DNA from: Nostoc calcicola FACHB-3891
GTDB lineage: Bacteria > Cyanobacteriota > Cyanobacteriia > Cyanobacteriales > Nostocaceae
Length of the DNA stretch: 64,000 nucleotides
Direction of reading: 5' to 3'
Assembly (NCBI RefSeq): GCF_014697355.1
Contig: NZ_JACJRQ010000011.1
Span: forward strand, 62,001-126,000
In this document: one piece after another, positions 50,899-60,820 of the stretch
How positions within the stretch are numbered: the stretch's first letter is position 1
Layout of the letters: every line of letters begins with the position of its first letter
The notes under the pieces: generated by a model
Seen by the model: only the letters and a program-made list of their open reading frames with translations
Told to the model about the DNA's origin: nothing
Databases searched by the model: none
Translations under genes and position numbers: made by a program

Positions 50899-52719
50899 TT
50901 AAATCACAATATCTGCCGCAAAGTTCCTTAAATTCTCTTGTCGCCACTTGGCATCAGCCTTACGATTTGTCTGCAACTCTAAAACCCGAATCCCTGTAGT
51001 TGGTAGCGGGTTTAATCTTTGCTGCAACTGTTCCCAAGAAGTAATCAATTCATGCTGCACATTATAAGTAGCGCATAACTGAGCAAAATCAATATCCTGG
51101 GGAGTGCCGAAAAACTCTTCAAATGGTGGTTCAAATTTCGCAATGGGTAACATTTCAAAAATGCCACCACCATTATTATTAATTAACACAATTGTCAGAT
51201 GCCCCACAAATTTATTGCGGATTAAAAAACCGTTAGTGTCATGCAACAAAGCTAAATCTCCTGTTAACATCACACTACTTTTCTGGCGATGGGCAATTCC
51301 TAAAGCTGTGGATAATGTGCCGTCAATGCCATTTGCACCCCGGTTAAAATACGATCGCACTCCCAAATTATTCGGTTTCCAAAAATACTCCACATCCCGC
51401 ACAGGCATACTATTAGCAATAAACAGCGGCGTTCCCGGCGGTAGCGTCTGAGAAATTAACCAAGCTGCTTTACCTTCAAATAATTCCTCCATATCCCCCA
51501 TAGTTTGGTCAACAGCTGTCCTAACTTGCGTTTCCGCTGCACACCACAGGCCCAGATAATCGGGGCAAGAGGCAGGGGGGCAGGGGGAAGGGCGCAGAGG
51601 GGAAAACTCTTCTCCCCTGCTCCCTGCTCCCTGCTCCCTTGCTCCCTCATCTCCCCAAAAAACCTGCTCTACCCTCATCCGCAAATGCGTTGTCCTCCCG
51701 TGCAAAGGGTCGAGGTTTTGGTTGCTGTTGTCAATTACCCAGCGTCGGGGTTGGGTTGCATCTATCCAGGTACGCAGTTCTTTACTAGTAGGCATTTCTC
51801 CTATCTGAATCACCATTTTGGGTGCTAGCTGTTTGGCTAGTTGCTGATTTCGCAAAATCAAGTCATAGGTAGAAATTAAATAGGGGTTGAGTTCGGCATA
51901 ATTTCTCAGTGGCGAAAGTCCCTCTGCTAAAACAGGCCATTTGAGAATTTGGGAAAGTCGGGCGATCGCCTTACAATACTCCTGTGGTTGCTCTGGTTGC
52001 GCTACACCTGCGATAATAATGCCGCGATCGCATTGTTTCCATTCTTGGGGTATGGGGAATAGGGAATGGCGAGTGGGCAATGGGTTTGCTATACCTGCAA
52101 AAAAGTCTTCTGGGTGGAACTGGGACTGTAAAAAACTCAAGTCACTTCCATCGGGAACAGGCGCTAAAGGATCGCGAAAGGGAATATTCAAATGTACTGG
52201 GCCAATCGTTGGGATTTGCGTTGTTTCCCAGCTATGAATTACCATTTGCCGCAAATAAGCTAACATTCCCATATCAGCAGCGGGTAAGGCTAACTCCCCT
52301 TGCCAATTTGGGTAGTTGCCATATAATCTCAACTGGTCTATGGTTTGCCCAGAGTGACAATCTCGCAATTCTGGTGGTCTATCGGTGGTTAATACTAACA
52401 GTGGTACGCGGCTATATGAGGCTTCGATTACCGCCGAATAAAAGTTCGCTCCTGCTGTACCAGAGGTGCAAAGAACTACTACAGGGCGTCCGGTTGCTTT
52501 AGCTTGTCCTAAGGCAAAAAAGGCGGCGGAGCGTTCGTCAAGCACGGAAATGGCTTCAATCTCTGGCGCTTGTTGGGCAAAGGCCACTGCTAAAGGTGTG
52601 GAGCGCGAACCAGGACAAATGATAGCACAAGTCAATCCCAGCTGCTTTAGTGTCTCTGTTAAAATATAAGCCCAAAGTTGATTAACATTTTTAAAGGCGA
52701 TCGGCATTAAATCAAACAT
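50899..52719 (-). CDS. menD: SEPHCHC synthase MenD
   Basis: This 606-residue TPP enzyme joins isochorismate and 2-oxoglutarate in the first committed step of phylloquinone synthesis. Motifs: CPGSRSTPLAVAFA and LDERSAAFFALGQAKATGRP near the N-terminus, TDRPPELRDCHSGQTIDQ, and the TPP region ANSMPVRDVEYFW, FNRGANGIDGTLSTALGIA, TGDLALLHDTNGF and NNNGGGIFEMLP. Two stretches are encoded by low-complexity repeats in frame: about 30 residues from GDEGAREQGAG to PCPPASCP (51563-51657) and about 10 residues around TRHSLFPIP (52050-52085). Both fall where surface loops would be, and the flanking sequence is normal, so the enzyme is probably still active. Confidence 0.94.
   Translation of the reverse strand: MFDLMPIAFKNVNQLWAYILTETLKQLGLTCAIICPGSRSTPLAVAFAQQAPEIEAISVLDERSAAFFALGQAKATGRPVVVLCTSGTAGANFYSAVIEASYSRVPLLVLTTDRPPELRDCHSGQTIDQLRLYGNYPNWQGELALPAADMGMLAYLRQMVIHSWETTQIPTIGPVHLNIPFRDPLAPVPDGSDLSFLQSQFHPEDFFAGIANPLPTRHSLFPIPQEWKQCDRGIIIAGVAQPEQPQEYCKAIARLSQILKWPVLAEGLSPLRNYAELNPYLISTYDLILRNQQLAKQLAPKMVIQIGEMPTSKELRTWIDATQPRRWVIDNSNQNLDPLHGRTTHLRMRVEQVFWGDEGAREQGAGSRGEEFSPLRPSPCPPASCPDYLGLWCAAETQVRTAVDQTMGDMEELFEGKAAWLISQTLPPGTPLFIANSMPVRDVEYFWKPNNLGVRSYFNRGANGIDGTLSTALGIAHRQKSSVMLTGDLALLHDTNGFLIRNKFVGHLTIVLINNNGGGIFEMLPIAKFEPPFEEFFGTPQDIDFAQLCATYNVQHELITSWEQLQQRLNPLPTTGIRVLELQTNRKADAKWRQENLRNFAADIVI
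51563..51657. repeat. Low-complexity repeat array inside menD
   Basis: GGCAGGGGGGCAGGGGGAAG and TGCTCCCTGCTCCCTGCTCC units, the same kind as the intergenic arrays at 17025-17110, lie inside the menD coding region without breaking its frame. Confidence 0.8.
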
Positions 52720-53166
52720 AGCTATAAAACAATCTTAAATTTTAGATTTTCTTTAGGAGAATTCAATTTAAAATCCGTCTGGGAAAGTTGGACAAAATAA
52801 AAGTCAGAGGCTCGGTTTTTGACCCTTGGAGGTTCAAAAGCAGCTTTGCCCAAAAGTCGGTTGCGAGCTTTTTCTCACAAATGCTCTCGATGGAAAGCGA
52901 CACCGCTACGCGAGTTTGTTGGCAAGAAAATTTCCAGACAGACTAGTAGTTCGCTTTCGTGACTTAGCGGGGTAAAGGGGAAAGGGGAAAGGGGGAAAGG
53001 TTTTAAATCCCTTACCCTTTACCCCTTCGCCTTTCCCCAGCCCTCACAAGCGCATTTTTGGGTTGGCAGAGTACTAGCTTGACGCCAGTTGATTCAACTT
53101 TGCCAAAGATCGCAACCCAGTGACTACACTTTCTAGAAAATGCACACAATTTGCTCTCAAACTTTT
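52720..53166. other. Divergent spacer with two adjacent repeat elements
   Basis: No gene is seen. 52777-52939 is bounded by GTCTGGGAAA and TTTCCAGAC, an imperfect inverted pair. It abuts the MITE-like copy at 52943-53077. Confidence 0.6.
52943..53077. mobile_element. Dispersed MITE-like element, copy 2
   Basis: It has the same ends as copy 1 (CTAGTAGTTCGC and GCAGAGTACTAG) and shares TTCGTGACTTAGCGGGG and CCCTCACAAGCGCATTTTTG. It is 135 bp against 156 bp, the difference lying in the GGGGAAA/CCTTTCCCC core. Confidence 0.8.
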
Positions 53167-53535
53167 ATGGACTGCATTCATTTAACAGGAATTCGCTGCT
53201 ATGGCTACACTGGGTATCTACCAGAAGAACAGGTGCTAGGACAATGGTTTGAGGTGGATGTGAGGTTATGGTTGGATATCTCCACAGCGGCTAAGACTGA
53301 CGCCATCGAAGACACTTTAGATTATCGCAGCGTCATTAGCTTGATACAACATCTGGTCAAAACTTCTAAGTTCGCTTTGGTGGAGAAGCTAGTAACGATC
53401 GTCGCAGATTCTATCCTCCAACACTACGATCGCATAACACAAGTCCAAGTCATTCTCAGCAAACCTAGCGCACCGATTCCAGACTTTGGCGGCACAATTA
53501 GCATTGAAGTGACTAAAACTAAGTCCAATCTCTAA
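53167..53535 (+). CDS. folB: Dihydroneopterin aldolase FolB
   Basis: This 122-residue enzyme cleaves 7,8-dihydroneopterin in folate synthesis. It has the family features MDCIHLTGIRCYGYTGYLPE at the N-terminus, a DTLDYRSV motif, the catalytic-region VEKLVTIVADSIL and KPSAPIPDFGG. I chose the ATG at 53167, which gives the usual length; an in-frame ATG at 53140 adds nine residues. It stands alone on the plus strand, divergent from menD. Confidence 0.92.
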   Translation: MDCIHLTGIRCYGYTGYLPEEQVLGQWFEVDVRLWLDISTAAKTDAIEDTLDYRSVISLIQHLVKTSKFALVEKLVTIVADSILQHYDRITQVQVILSKPSAPIPDFGGTISIEVTKTKSNL

Positions 53536-54214
53536 ACCGCAAAGCGTGTTTTGGCGATCGATACCGATAAACTAGCAAACACAGGGGTTTAGCTGGAGTG
53601 TGGAAATATCTGACAAACAGAATTTTTCCTGCCATTTATTCCCCCACCCCGCACTCGTTCTTAAAAAGCGAAAACCAACTTCAGCCCAGTCTAAAGCCAG
53701 TATGATTCTCCCTGACTCTTTAAAAATTAATCTTCCCTAACCCCACTTTCAAAGCATGAAATTAAAGATGAGTATGCTGTGAATTTACAGCATATTTCCC
53801 GGAAAGTGAACTACACAATGATTCATCCCAAAGCCGAGTATAAACCCTGTTTTACTTCCCAATTCTGGACTTTGGATTCAGAATTGGGAATTCTGAATTC
53901 TGAATTAAGTTTTATTCTTGATTAGTTTTTGGATAAATACTATACTGATTTGTTTTACTTTTTATCAGAATAATTATTGCATATTTCCGAAGATCAATTT
54001 TTGATTGCTGGTAATTGATGTTGAAAACTAATAACTTGATATTAGCTGTATGAATTAATTAGCTTTAAGAAATGCAGAAATGATCCCAGGTAAACAACAT
54101 GCTACTTGCTATTTAGCCAGGTACTGAGAGATTGTTTATGATAAGATTATCGAATTTTAGATCGAGTTGATGTTAACAACAAAATCTCAACCTTAGCAAG
54201 CAGGCTATTGTAAC
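53536..54214. other. Intergenic region upstream of GGDEF gene
   Basis: No gene is seen in 679 bp. A GAATTGGGAATTCTGAATTC repeat-type palindrome lies at about 53880-53905. The rest is AT-rich, with no clear regulatory site found. Confidence 0.55.
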
Positions 54215-55495
54215 ATGTTCTCCCGCAAAATCTTAGTTGTTGAGGATGAAAAAACCCTAGCCTCAAATATCAAAAAAAATTTACAAAAATTAGGCTATTC
54301 CGTTTTAGAAATAACTGAGTCTGGTGAAGAGGCAATACAAAAGGTAGCAGAAAATCATCCAAATATAGTATTAATTGATATCTGTCTAGCTGGGGAAATA
54401 AACGCTGTGCAACTAGGGGATATTATCCAGAATAATTTCCATGTACCTGTAGTCTATCTCATAGAACGTTCCGAATATAAAATATTACAAAAAAATCAGT
54501 TAATTGAGCCTTTTAGCTATATCCTAAAACCATTTATTGAAAGTGATTTACATTTTGTGATTGAAATGGCTCTGTATAAACATCAGAGCGAAAAGAGATT
54601 ACAGGAAGAAAAACAGAGGCTGACAGCGATTATTAACAGTATGGGTCGTGCAGTGATTGTAACATATGCAAATGGTTGTATTCAAATGATGAATCCAATA
54701 GCAGAAATTATCACTGGTTGGAAGCAAAGCGAAGCCTTCGGTAAAGATTTAGTAGAAGTTGTTAGCTTAGTTGACAAAGAGGTAGGAGAAGCAATTGAAA
54801 ATTTAGTCACAGATGTAATCGAAGCAGGTGAAGTTTTAAATCTACCGGAAAACTGTACACTAATTACCAAAGATGGCAAAGAAATACCTATTGGGGATAA
54901 TGTTGCACCTATCCGCGATCGAGATGGCAATATTACTGGTGCGGTTTTAGTTTTTCAAGATATCACCAAACGCAAGGAGACAGAGGCACAACTGATCCGC
55001 AATGCGTTTTATGATGGACTGACAGCATTACCAAATCGTGTTTTATTTTTAGACCGACTTAGACAAGCAATAGAACGTAGCAAACGCAAAAATGATTATT
55101 ATTTTGGAGTTTTGTTTTTGGATTTAGATAACTTTAAACAAATAAACGATCGCTTTGGGCATGGAGTAGGGGATGATTTTTTAGTAGCGATCGCTAGACG
55201 TTTAGAGTCATGCTTACGCAGTGGCGATACTATAGCACGATTCGGTGGTGATGAGTTTACCGTTCTTTTGGAAGATATTAAAGACGTGACTGACGCTACC
55301 AATGTTGCCAGACGTATTCAAGACTCCTTAAGATTACCCCTTAGCCTCGACGGAAATCAATTATATACTACAGCCAGCATTGGTATTGCTTGGAATTGTA
55401 GTAACTACGAAGAACCTGCAACCCTGCTACGGGATGCAGATACTGCTATGTACCGAGCTAAGCGCCAAGGAAAGGCTACTTATGCGATATTTTAG
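54215..55495 (+). CDS. Response regulator with PAS and GGDEF (diguanylate cyclase) domains
   Basis: This 426-residue protein has a receiver domain (1-120; phosphoacceptor Asp55 in LIDICLAG, Lys105 in ILKPF), a PAS domain (about 130-255), and a GGDEF domain (about 265-426). The active-site motif is G344-G-D-E-F348, and the inhibitory site is Arg335-x-x-Asp338, five residues ahead of it. It should make cyclic di-GMP when phosphorylated by an unknown histidine kinase, and be limited by product binding at the I-site. No kinase gene is adjacent. Start ATG at 54215; the ribosome site is weak. Confidence 0.92.
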   Translation: MFSRKILVVEDEKTLASNIKKNLQKLGYSVLEITESGEEAIQKVAENHPNIVLIDICLAGEINAVQLGDIIQNNFHVPVVYLIERSEYKILQKNQLIEPFSYILKPFIESDLHFVIEMALYKHQSEKRLQEEKQRLTAIINSMGRAVIVTYANGCIQMMNPIAEIITGWKQSEAFGKDLVEVVSLVDKEVGEAIENLVTDVIEAGEVLNLPENCTLITKDGKEIPIGDNVAPIRDRDGNITGAVLVFQDITKRKETEAQLIRNAFYDGLTALPNRVLFLDRLRQAIERSKRKNDYYFGVLFLDLDNFKQINDRFGHGVGDDFLVAIARRLESCLRSGDTIARFGGDEFTVLLEDIKDVTDATNVARRIQDSLRLPLSLDGNQLYTTASIGIAWNCSNYEEPATLLRDADTAMYRAKRQGKATYAIF

Positions 55496-55741
55496 TAATA
55501 AATCTCAATTTGGATTTTCATATTAAGTCTGAATAATTAGTCATAATTCCCAAATCTATACAAATGACCAACAAAAACCCCTTTTCCTCTGACCCACTAC
55601 GGTCTTAATGATAAGTCTTTAACCGCACACGATATCACAAGGTAAGCCCAACCGGGAGCATCCCAATCCAAAATCTCAAATCTCAAATCCAAAATGATAT
55701 AAGGTGTATTACAGACAACTTCCAAGCGCCATAAATCTGTC

Positions 55742-56302
55742 ATGGAAAAAACCGAAAAACAGAAAATGCTCGCAGGTGAGTTATACCTTGCAGAAGATCC
55801 CGAATTAGCTGCCCAAAGTAAACGAGCTAGTCGTCTGTTGCGAAATTACAATTCTACAACTGAAGAACAGCAAGAGCAACGACAACAAATTTTGCAGGAA
55901 TTACTGGGAAAAGTAGGTCAAAAAGTCACAGTAATACCACCTTTTCACTGTGACTATGGCAGTAATATTTTTGCTGGCGATAGATTATATATAAACTATG
56001 GCTGCGTCATATTAGACTGCAATACAGTTCACATTGGTAATAATGTTTTATGCGCTCCCTACGTGCAAATTTATACTGCTTATCACCCTACAGAACCGGA
56101 ACTTCGTCTTTCTGGTAGAGAACTAGCAGCCCCAATTAAGATTGGTAATAATGTCTGGATTGGTGGCGGTGCAATTATTTGTCCAGGTGTAACTATTGGT
56201 GATAACACAACCATTGGTGCTGGTAGTGTAGTTACTAAAGATATACCTGAAAATGTTATTGCTGCTGGTAATCCTTGTCGCGTGATTCGGAATTTATCGT
56301 AG
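55742..56302 (+). CDS. Maltose O-acetyltransferase family protein (NodL/LacA type)
   Basis: This 186-residue enzyme has the Maa N-terminal helix region (KQKMLAGELYLAEDPEL) and a left-handed beta-helix with hexapeptide repeats from about residue 70 to 175. The conserved HPTEPELR and the GNNVWIGGGAIICPGVTIGD stretches include the acetyl-CoA site. It transfers an acetyl group from acetyl-CoA to a sugar hydroxyl. The real acceptor is unknown. It is convergent with the CcbP-like gene, with 3 bp between stop codons. Confidence 0.9.
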   Translation: MEKTEKQKMLAGELYLAEDPELAAQSKRASRLLRNYNSTTEEQQEQRQQILQELLGKVGQKVTVIPPFHCDYGSNIFAGDRLYINYGCVILDCNTVHIGNNVLCAPYVQIYTAYHPTEPELRLSGRELAAPIKIGNNVWIGGGAIICPGVTIGDNTTIGAGSVVTKDIPENVIAAGNPCRVIRNLS

Positions 56303-56305
56303 AAT

Positions 56306-56686
56306 TTAAAATTTATACCCTCTAGCAATCCAATAAAGCCAGTCTGCGATCGCTTCAATCGTTTCACTATCAGCATCAATGGCTACTATTTCAGATAACT
56401 TTGCAGAATACACATCATCATCCTTACCATTAATATCAGCGACTTCTACAAACATATCCTTTAAGCACTCATCATCCGGTGCCATTCCCAGTACTTCGAC
56501 TTGTTTCTCCTCAACAGAAGCGGATTTGCGCCCCTTCTTAGCCCATTTAGCCATAAATGGAAAATTCAGAGTTTCTTCTAAGTAATAGTACCAACCCATA
56601 GCCCGGTCTTCTTTATCTTCAGCATCTACAATGATCTCTGTTTGAATGCGATGCTCTCGGTTTTCGTCAGCTTCAACACTAGGCAT
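56306..56686 (-). CDS. CcbP-family calcium-binding protein
   Basis: This 126-residue acidic protein has the pattern EDKEDRAMGWYYYLEETLNF, then EVLGMAPDDECLKDMFVEV and a C-terminal AIADWLYWIARGY, as in the cyanobacterial calcium-binding family named after CcbP of Anabaena. CcbP buffers free calcium and its loss accompanies heterocyst differentiation; whether this relative does the same is not known. The acidic patches (DADSE, NGKDDD) would suit calcium binding. It is transcribed on the minus strand, tail to tail with the acetyltransferase gene. Confidence 0.8.
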   Translation of the reverse strand: MPSVEADENREHRIQTEIIVDAEDKEDRAMGWYYYLEETLNFPFMAKWAKKGRKSASVEEKQVEVLGMAPDDECLKDMFVEVADINGKDDDVYSAKLSEIVAIDADSETIEAIADWLYWIARGYKF

Positions 56687-57035
56687 AAAACAACGGTTTG
56701 CGTAGGATGCACTATATGGTATATCCTTTTAGCGAGTGTCTGTCAATTAGAAAATTGATACTTCCATCCAAAAAAGTAAGTAGCGGGGGTTTAGCAATGC
56801 GCTTTACCCCTAACATAGCGAAAACCTCTCACAATGCCCAAGATACCGACATAACCAACGCTGCACTTCCAGAAGATCGGAAGCACTGGTACCGCCGTGA
56901 AGTCAAAAGTCAAAAGACTAGTGGTGTGTCCTATTAGTTCTGATGGGTTAAGGAACGAACCACAGAGGCGCAGAGAACGCAGAGAAAGAGAGAAAGAAGA
57001 TTGAGTTTACCCAGCAAAATTAATGCGATAGACCA

Positions 57036-57100
57036 CTAGTAGTTCGCCAAGTAAGCTTGGCTCTTTAAAGGGTAAGGGGGAAGGGGGAAAGGGTTTAATG
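57036..57100. mobile_element. Left-end fragment of dispersed MITE-like element
   Basis: CTAGTAGTTCGC at 57036 and the GGGTAAGGGGGAAGGGGGAA core match the left part of copies 1 and 2; the right half is missing. Confidence 0.6.
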
Positions 57101-57126
57101 TGCGATCGTAAATAGACCATGCTGTA

Positions 57127-57149
57127 GGGGCACAGCATTGCTGTGCCCT
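57127..57149. repeat. Short palindrome GGGCACAGCA
   Basis: GGGCACAGCA and TGCTGTGCCC flank one T and are preceded by GTAG. It looks like a member of the 28-bp GTAG palindrome family that has lost its right-hand CTAC. Confidence 0.55.
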
Positions 57150-58019
57150 TCATACATCACTTTGCTTCTTAACCTAAACTTCTCAATAATTACAGGTAAA
57201 GCTTATTTTTGATTACATAACAATAGTAAGCTGGCACTTAAGTAATAGTATTTGGGCATCATTAAACGTAACTATATTTTCCCAATTTGTGATGTCCAAT
57301 GATTTGCATTTCAAGCTTTATGTTCAATTACAAGTAGCGTTCTTTATTTTTACCCGCCTAATTGACTTTCGATTTTTAACTGTACAAATTAAAATATGCT
57401 GTTAAATTGATGCTTACTTCATTGAAACTTTAAAAAGAGATTATTGTCTCCATCGCAGGCTAACTTAATAACCACCAACAGCCAACTGATAAGATTAAGC
57501 TGGCTATTGAGTCATAGACATTTAAAAAAAATATGGTACTGTATAAAAGGAATAAGTAACTATCCATAACTCTTGATGCAAACTCATCATTGCATCTATT
57601 GATTCATCTTATTCCTAATCACTTGAACGCTTATGTAAATTGTTTATTATCCAGAAATTGCCAAATGTAAAAGCTTTTTTGTAAAAATCAAAAATCTCTG
57701 AATTGATAAGACTTAGAGACCCTAATTTTATAATTTTAACAAAACGTCAAAGTTGTAGCATACTGAATTACGAGTTTTTCAATGTGTGATTCAAAGAATA
57801 AAGGTTTTCTATTTTTGCAGAAAAAATTTGTTATAAACTGAAGAGAGGAAACACAAAAAGTATCAAACAAAATTAAGTGAAAAACTGAAATTTTTTAAAT
57901 ATAAAAACATAAAATGTCTTAAGTTTTTAAAATGGGATATAAATTTCTTAAATCAAATTTTTCAACAAAATAAAATCGTTGAATTATCTAAGAATAAGCA
58001 CAGAAAATAGAGAGGATAT

Positions 58020-58706
58020 ATGCGTTTTTCTCAAATTGCAGGAATTGTTGGTTGTACGACAGCAGCTTTGATATCAATTGCACCCATACAAGTAGAAGCT
58101 GCAACTTTTAAAGTGGAATCTGGAGTCACCAGTATCGATCGCGACCACGAAAATATTCTCAGAAATATCGGGCTAATTATCACAGGCACTCAGGATACAG
58201 TCCCACCAATACCCAGCGATTATTTAGTTGGGTTTCAAATCGACTCAGCTACCAACTTCACCTTCAGCGACGAAGGCGGTTTTACTCCACTATTCGGTAC
58301 AATCGAGCATAGTGGTACTGTTACCTTCAACGATCAAATTACTGTTGGTAACTTTTCAATTGGTTTTGCTCCAGGACGTACTCTTCCTAATGCCAGCGGA
58401 CTTGTTTTAAAAGACACAATTTCTCCTCAAAATTCAATTTTGTTTGATTTAAGCGCTCCCCAATCTGTCATATTTGATAAAGATAATTTAACCTTAACTC
58501 TGGCTGATGTTCAATTGTTCATTTCTCCAGAGTTTGCTCAAGGACTTGGCAACTCTAATTTGGTAGGTTTGTTTGCTGGAACTGCACGAATTGATGCTAA
58601 AGTAGCTGCCGTACCCGAACCTGGAAGCGCCTTAGCGATTTTGGCTGCGGGTGCGGCTTTGTTAGCAGCGAGATTTTGTACTCAAAAAAATAAATGCATT
58701 AATTAG
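58020..58706 (+). CDS. Exported PEP-CTERM protein
   Basis: This 228-residue protein has a signal peptide (IAGIVGCTTAALISIAPIQVEA, about residues 6-27). It has a beta-rich domain without cysteines in the middle and a C-terminal sorting signal: VPEPGSALA, a hydrophobic helix (LAILAAGAALLAARF) and a short basic end. PEP-CTERM proteins are processed by an exosortase and placed on the cell surface or in the sheath. The ATG at 58020 follows GAGAGGATAT, a good ribosome site. The function of the body domain is unknown. The gene stands alone after a 1.3-kb AT-rich region. Confidence 0.87.
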   Translation: MRFSQIAGIVGCTTAALISIAPIQVEAATFKVESGVTSIDRDHENILRNIGLIITGTQDTVPPIPSDYLVGFQIDSATNFTFSDEGGFTPLFGTIEHSGTVTFNDQITVGNFSIGFAPGRTLPNASGLVLKDTISPQNSILFDLSAPQSVIFDKDNLTLTLADVQLFISPEFAQGLGNSNLVGLFAGTARIDAKVAAVPEPGSALAILAAGAALLAARFCTQKNKCIN

Positions 58707-58878
58707 AATTCAGGAGTCAGAATTCAGGAGTCAGAAGTCAGAATTCAGGAGTCAGAAGACTTTGAGACTCAAGCTTTATAATTTGAACAAAATCAAAAAA
58801 TCAAAAATACGTAGCGCGCTTGATTCTATATTCATTCTGAATTCTGAATTCTGAATTCTGACTCTTGAATTCCCCTTT
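58707..58878. repeat. AATTCAGGAGTCAG array and inverted partner
   Basis: Four AATTCAGGAGTCAG-type units at 58708-58760 face CTGAATTCTGAATTCTGAAT units at 58843-58862. They can form a long stem between the convergent PEP-CTERM and carotenoid-enzyme genes. Confidence 0.7.
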
Positions 58879-60420
58879 TTAAATGCACTTAATATCCTCA
58901 AGCATTTCTAAATGCTTGTTAATAGGTGCAAGGGTGTTGGCGGCAATCATCCCACTAGCGGCGACTGCTGGTAAACCAATACCGGGAAATGTCGAATCTC
59001 CACAGCACAATAGCCCTGGTAGGGGTGTACCAGGGCCGGGAAACATACCAGAACCAGCCGCAATTGCTGGGCCGTATGAACCTTGGTGACGACGTAAAAA
59101 ACGCTCGTGGGTTAGGGGTGTACCAACAAGTGTGACTTCGCAACGGGAGCGAATATCTGGAATAATCCTTTGTAGCGCTTGCCACATGACTTCTGCACGC
59201 GATCGCTTTTGTTCGGCATATTCTTCACTTCTTCTATCCATCCCCTGCCAAATAGCATACGGCTCATTCCCCGGAGTATAAACGTGAATCACATGCTTAC
59301 CTGGTGGTGCTAGGGATGAATCGAGAGTTGAAGGAATTGATATCACCACCACATTTTGAGGTGCTGTTACCCCCAGTTCCCAATTATTCACCACAACGTA
59401 ATGACATTGTAAATTTGTTTGTAATCCTTGGGCATCAATACCCAAATGCAGATGCATGAAACTATCACACTCAGGCGTCGCTTGTCTTTGAGCGCGAAAC
59501 TGTTTTGATACTGCCTTTTCTGGTAACAGCTTCAGCGTGTCCCAAACCGATGCATTAGAAATCACTGCTTTACGGGCGCGGATTTCTTGGCGATCGCGAA
59601 AACGCACACCCACCGCCCGATTCCCCTCTACAAGGACTTCCTGGACATGTGCGCCTAGTTTTATCTGACCACCATAACGCTGCAATCCTTGTACGAGAGC
59701 GTCAACTAAAGCACCACTACCACCAATCGGATAGTCAAGCATTGCCCCTGGTTTATACCAGTCAGCAAACATAAATGCTACCTCTGCGGCGATCGTGCCA
59801 TCTGCTGGCAGCCCGGAAAGCAGAAAACACAGCAAATTCAGCCAATTTTGCGTAAATTGGTCTTTGACAACACCATCCATAATCCGGCTGAAAGAGCCAG
59901 TCAGCTTGATGATATTTCCAGTATGTTTTAGTAGAGAAGGGGCAAATCGTCCCACAGTTTGAACAGCACCCAAATCAAAGCGTAATGCTGCTGGCGACAT
60001 AGCCGTTGCTGCACTCGCCAGTGGTTCCATAACCCGCTGGAGTTGCTGCCATTCCGCGACAGCATTACCACCACGCAATTTCATCAACACTTCAGAAAAT
60101 TGCTCAGCCCCAACTGACGTGTCAAAATAACCTTCTGGCAGAAAACAACCCCAAGTATCGTAGGTGACGCATGGTAATTCAGAGCCAATGGCGTCTAGGA
60201 CTTGGCGCAGAGGGTTGGCAGAGGGACTGTAAGACAGTCCAGAGTAGAGAGACGGGCCACAGTCAAACTTGAAACCATTGCGCTCAAAAGCGTGGGCGGC
60301 ACCACCAGGTATGGAATGACTTTCGCAGACTATTACATCAAAGCCATATCGTGCCAAAAGAGCAGCACAACTTAAACCGCCAATACCGCTACCGATGACA
60401 ACTACATCTGTGTTTTGCAT
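58879..60420 (-). CDS. FAD-dependent phytoene desaturase/carotenoid isomerase family (CrtH-like)
   Basis: This 513-residue flavoprotein has the Rossmann motif GSGIGGLSCAALLARYGFDV at residues 10-29 and the CrtI/CrtH-type C-terminal signature LPGLLCCGDSTFPGIGLPAV. The length and the early SHSIPGGAAHAFERNGFKFD segment are closest to carotenoid isomerases (CrtH/CRTISO), which turn poly-cis lycopene to all-trans using reduced FAD. Related enzymes (CrtO ketolase, CruP and others) share the fold, so the exact reaction is not certain. No other carotenoid gene is adjacent. Start ATG at 60420. Confidence 0.82.
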   Translation of the reverse strand: MQNTDVVVIGSGIGGLSCAALLARYGFDVIVCESHSIPGGAAHAFERNGFKFDCGPSLYSGLSYSPSANPLRQVLDAIGSELPCVTYDTWGCFLPEGYFDTSVGAEQFSEVLMKLRGGNAVAEWQQLQRVMEPLASAATAMSPAALRFDLGAVQTVGRFAPSLLKHTGNIIKLTGSFSRIMDGVVKDQFTQNWLNLLCFLLSGLPADGTIAAEVAFMFADWYKPGAMLDYPIGGSGALVDALVQGLQRYGGQIKLGAHVQEVLVEGNRAVGVRFRDRQEIRARKAVISNASVWDTLKLLPEKAVSKQFRAQRQATPECDSFMHLHLGIDAQGLQTNLQCHYVVVNNWELGVTAPQNVVVISIPSTLDSSLAPPGKHVIHVYTPGNEPYAIWQGMDRRSEEYAEQKRSRAEVMWQALQRIIPDIRSRCEVTLVGTPLTHERFLRRHQGSYGPAIAAGSGMFPGPGTPLPGLLCCGDSTFPGIGLPAVAASGMIAANTLAPINKHLEMLEDIKCI

Positions 60421-60595
60421 ATCCTATGTTTGCAATGATGGTTTTTAAGATTTGTTAAGCGATATTTGGCAGTATAGCTTGTTGGAAGTGAGATGGAAAA
60501 GGCGATGGCTACGGCGGCAAACTACACATTTTGAGGCGTTCTTAAGTTTTGAAGATCAAGGGTTATACTACTCATAGTATGATTTTAAGTAGGAT

Positions 60596-60820
60596 ATGGC
60601 TAAAATCTCTATTTCGCTGCCAGATGAATTACTGATTTACATCGATCAAAAAGTACAAAACCGCAGTGCCTTGATTGAAAATCTTTTGAAACAATGGCAA
60701 GAGCAACAAGAAGATACCGCACTAGCAATAGCTTGTTCGCTAGTGGATGAATTGGAATTAGGTTGGGAGAGTGAATGGCAGAACGCGGCGATTACCGACT
60801 GGGAAGCATCTGGATCGTAA
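60596..60820 (+). CDS. Ribbon-helix-helix antitoxin (MazE-like partner)
   Basis: This 74-residue protein begins MAKISISLPDELLIYIDQKV, a ribbon-helix-helix DNA-binding domain. The acidic C-terminal tail (DELELGWESEWQNAAITDWE) would wrap around the toxin. The reading frame overlaps the MazF-type gene by 46 bases, normal for toxin-antitoxin pairs with coupled translation. It would neutralise the toxin and repress the pair's promoter, probably near 60550-60590. The ATG follows AGTAGGATATG, with AGG six bases upstream. Confidence 0.85.
   Translation: MAKISISLPDELLIYIDQKVQNRSALIENLLKQWQEQQEDTALAIACSLVDELELGWESEWQNAAITDWEASGS

Larger units (their letters stand above)
56687..58019. other. Long AT-rich intergenic region
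   Basis: No supported gene is seen in 1.3 kb. It contains a fragment of the dispersed element (57036-57100) and the palindromic GGGGCACAGCA unit at 57127-57149. From about 57150 it is strongly AT-rich and leads into the promoter of the PEP-CTERM gene. A 79-codon frame at 56698 is not credible. Confidence 0.6.

Noticed and set aside
56698..56937. 79-codon plus-strand frame
   Set aside because: It starts in the divergent gap of the CcbP-like gene with no ribosome site and no family features.
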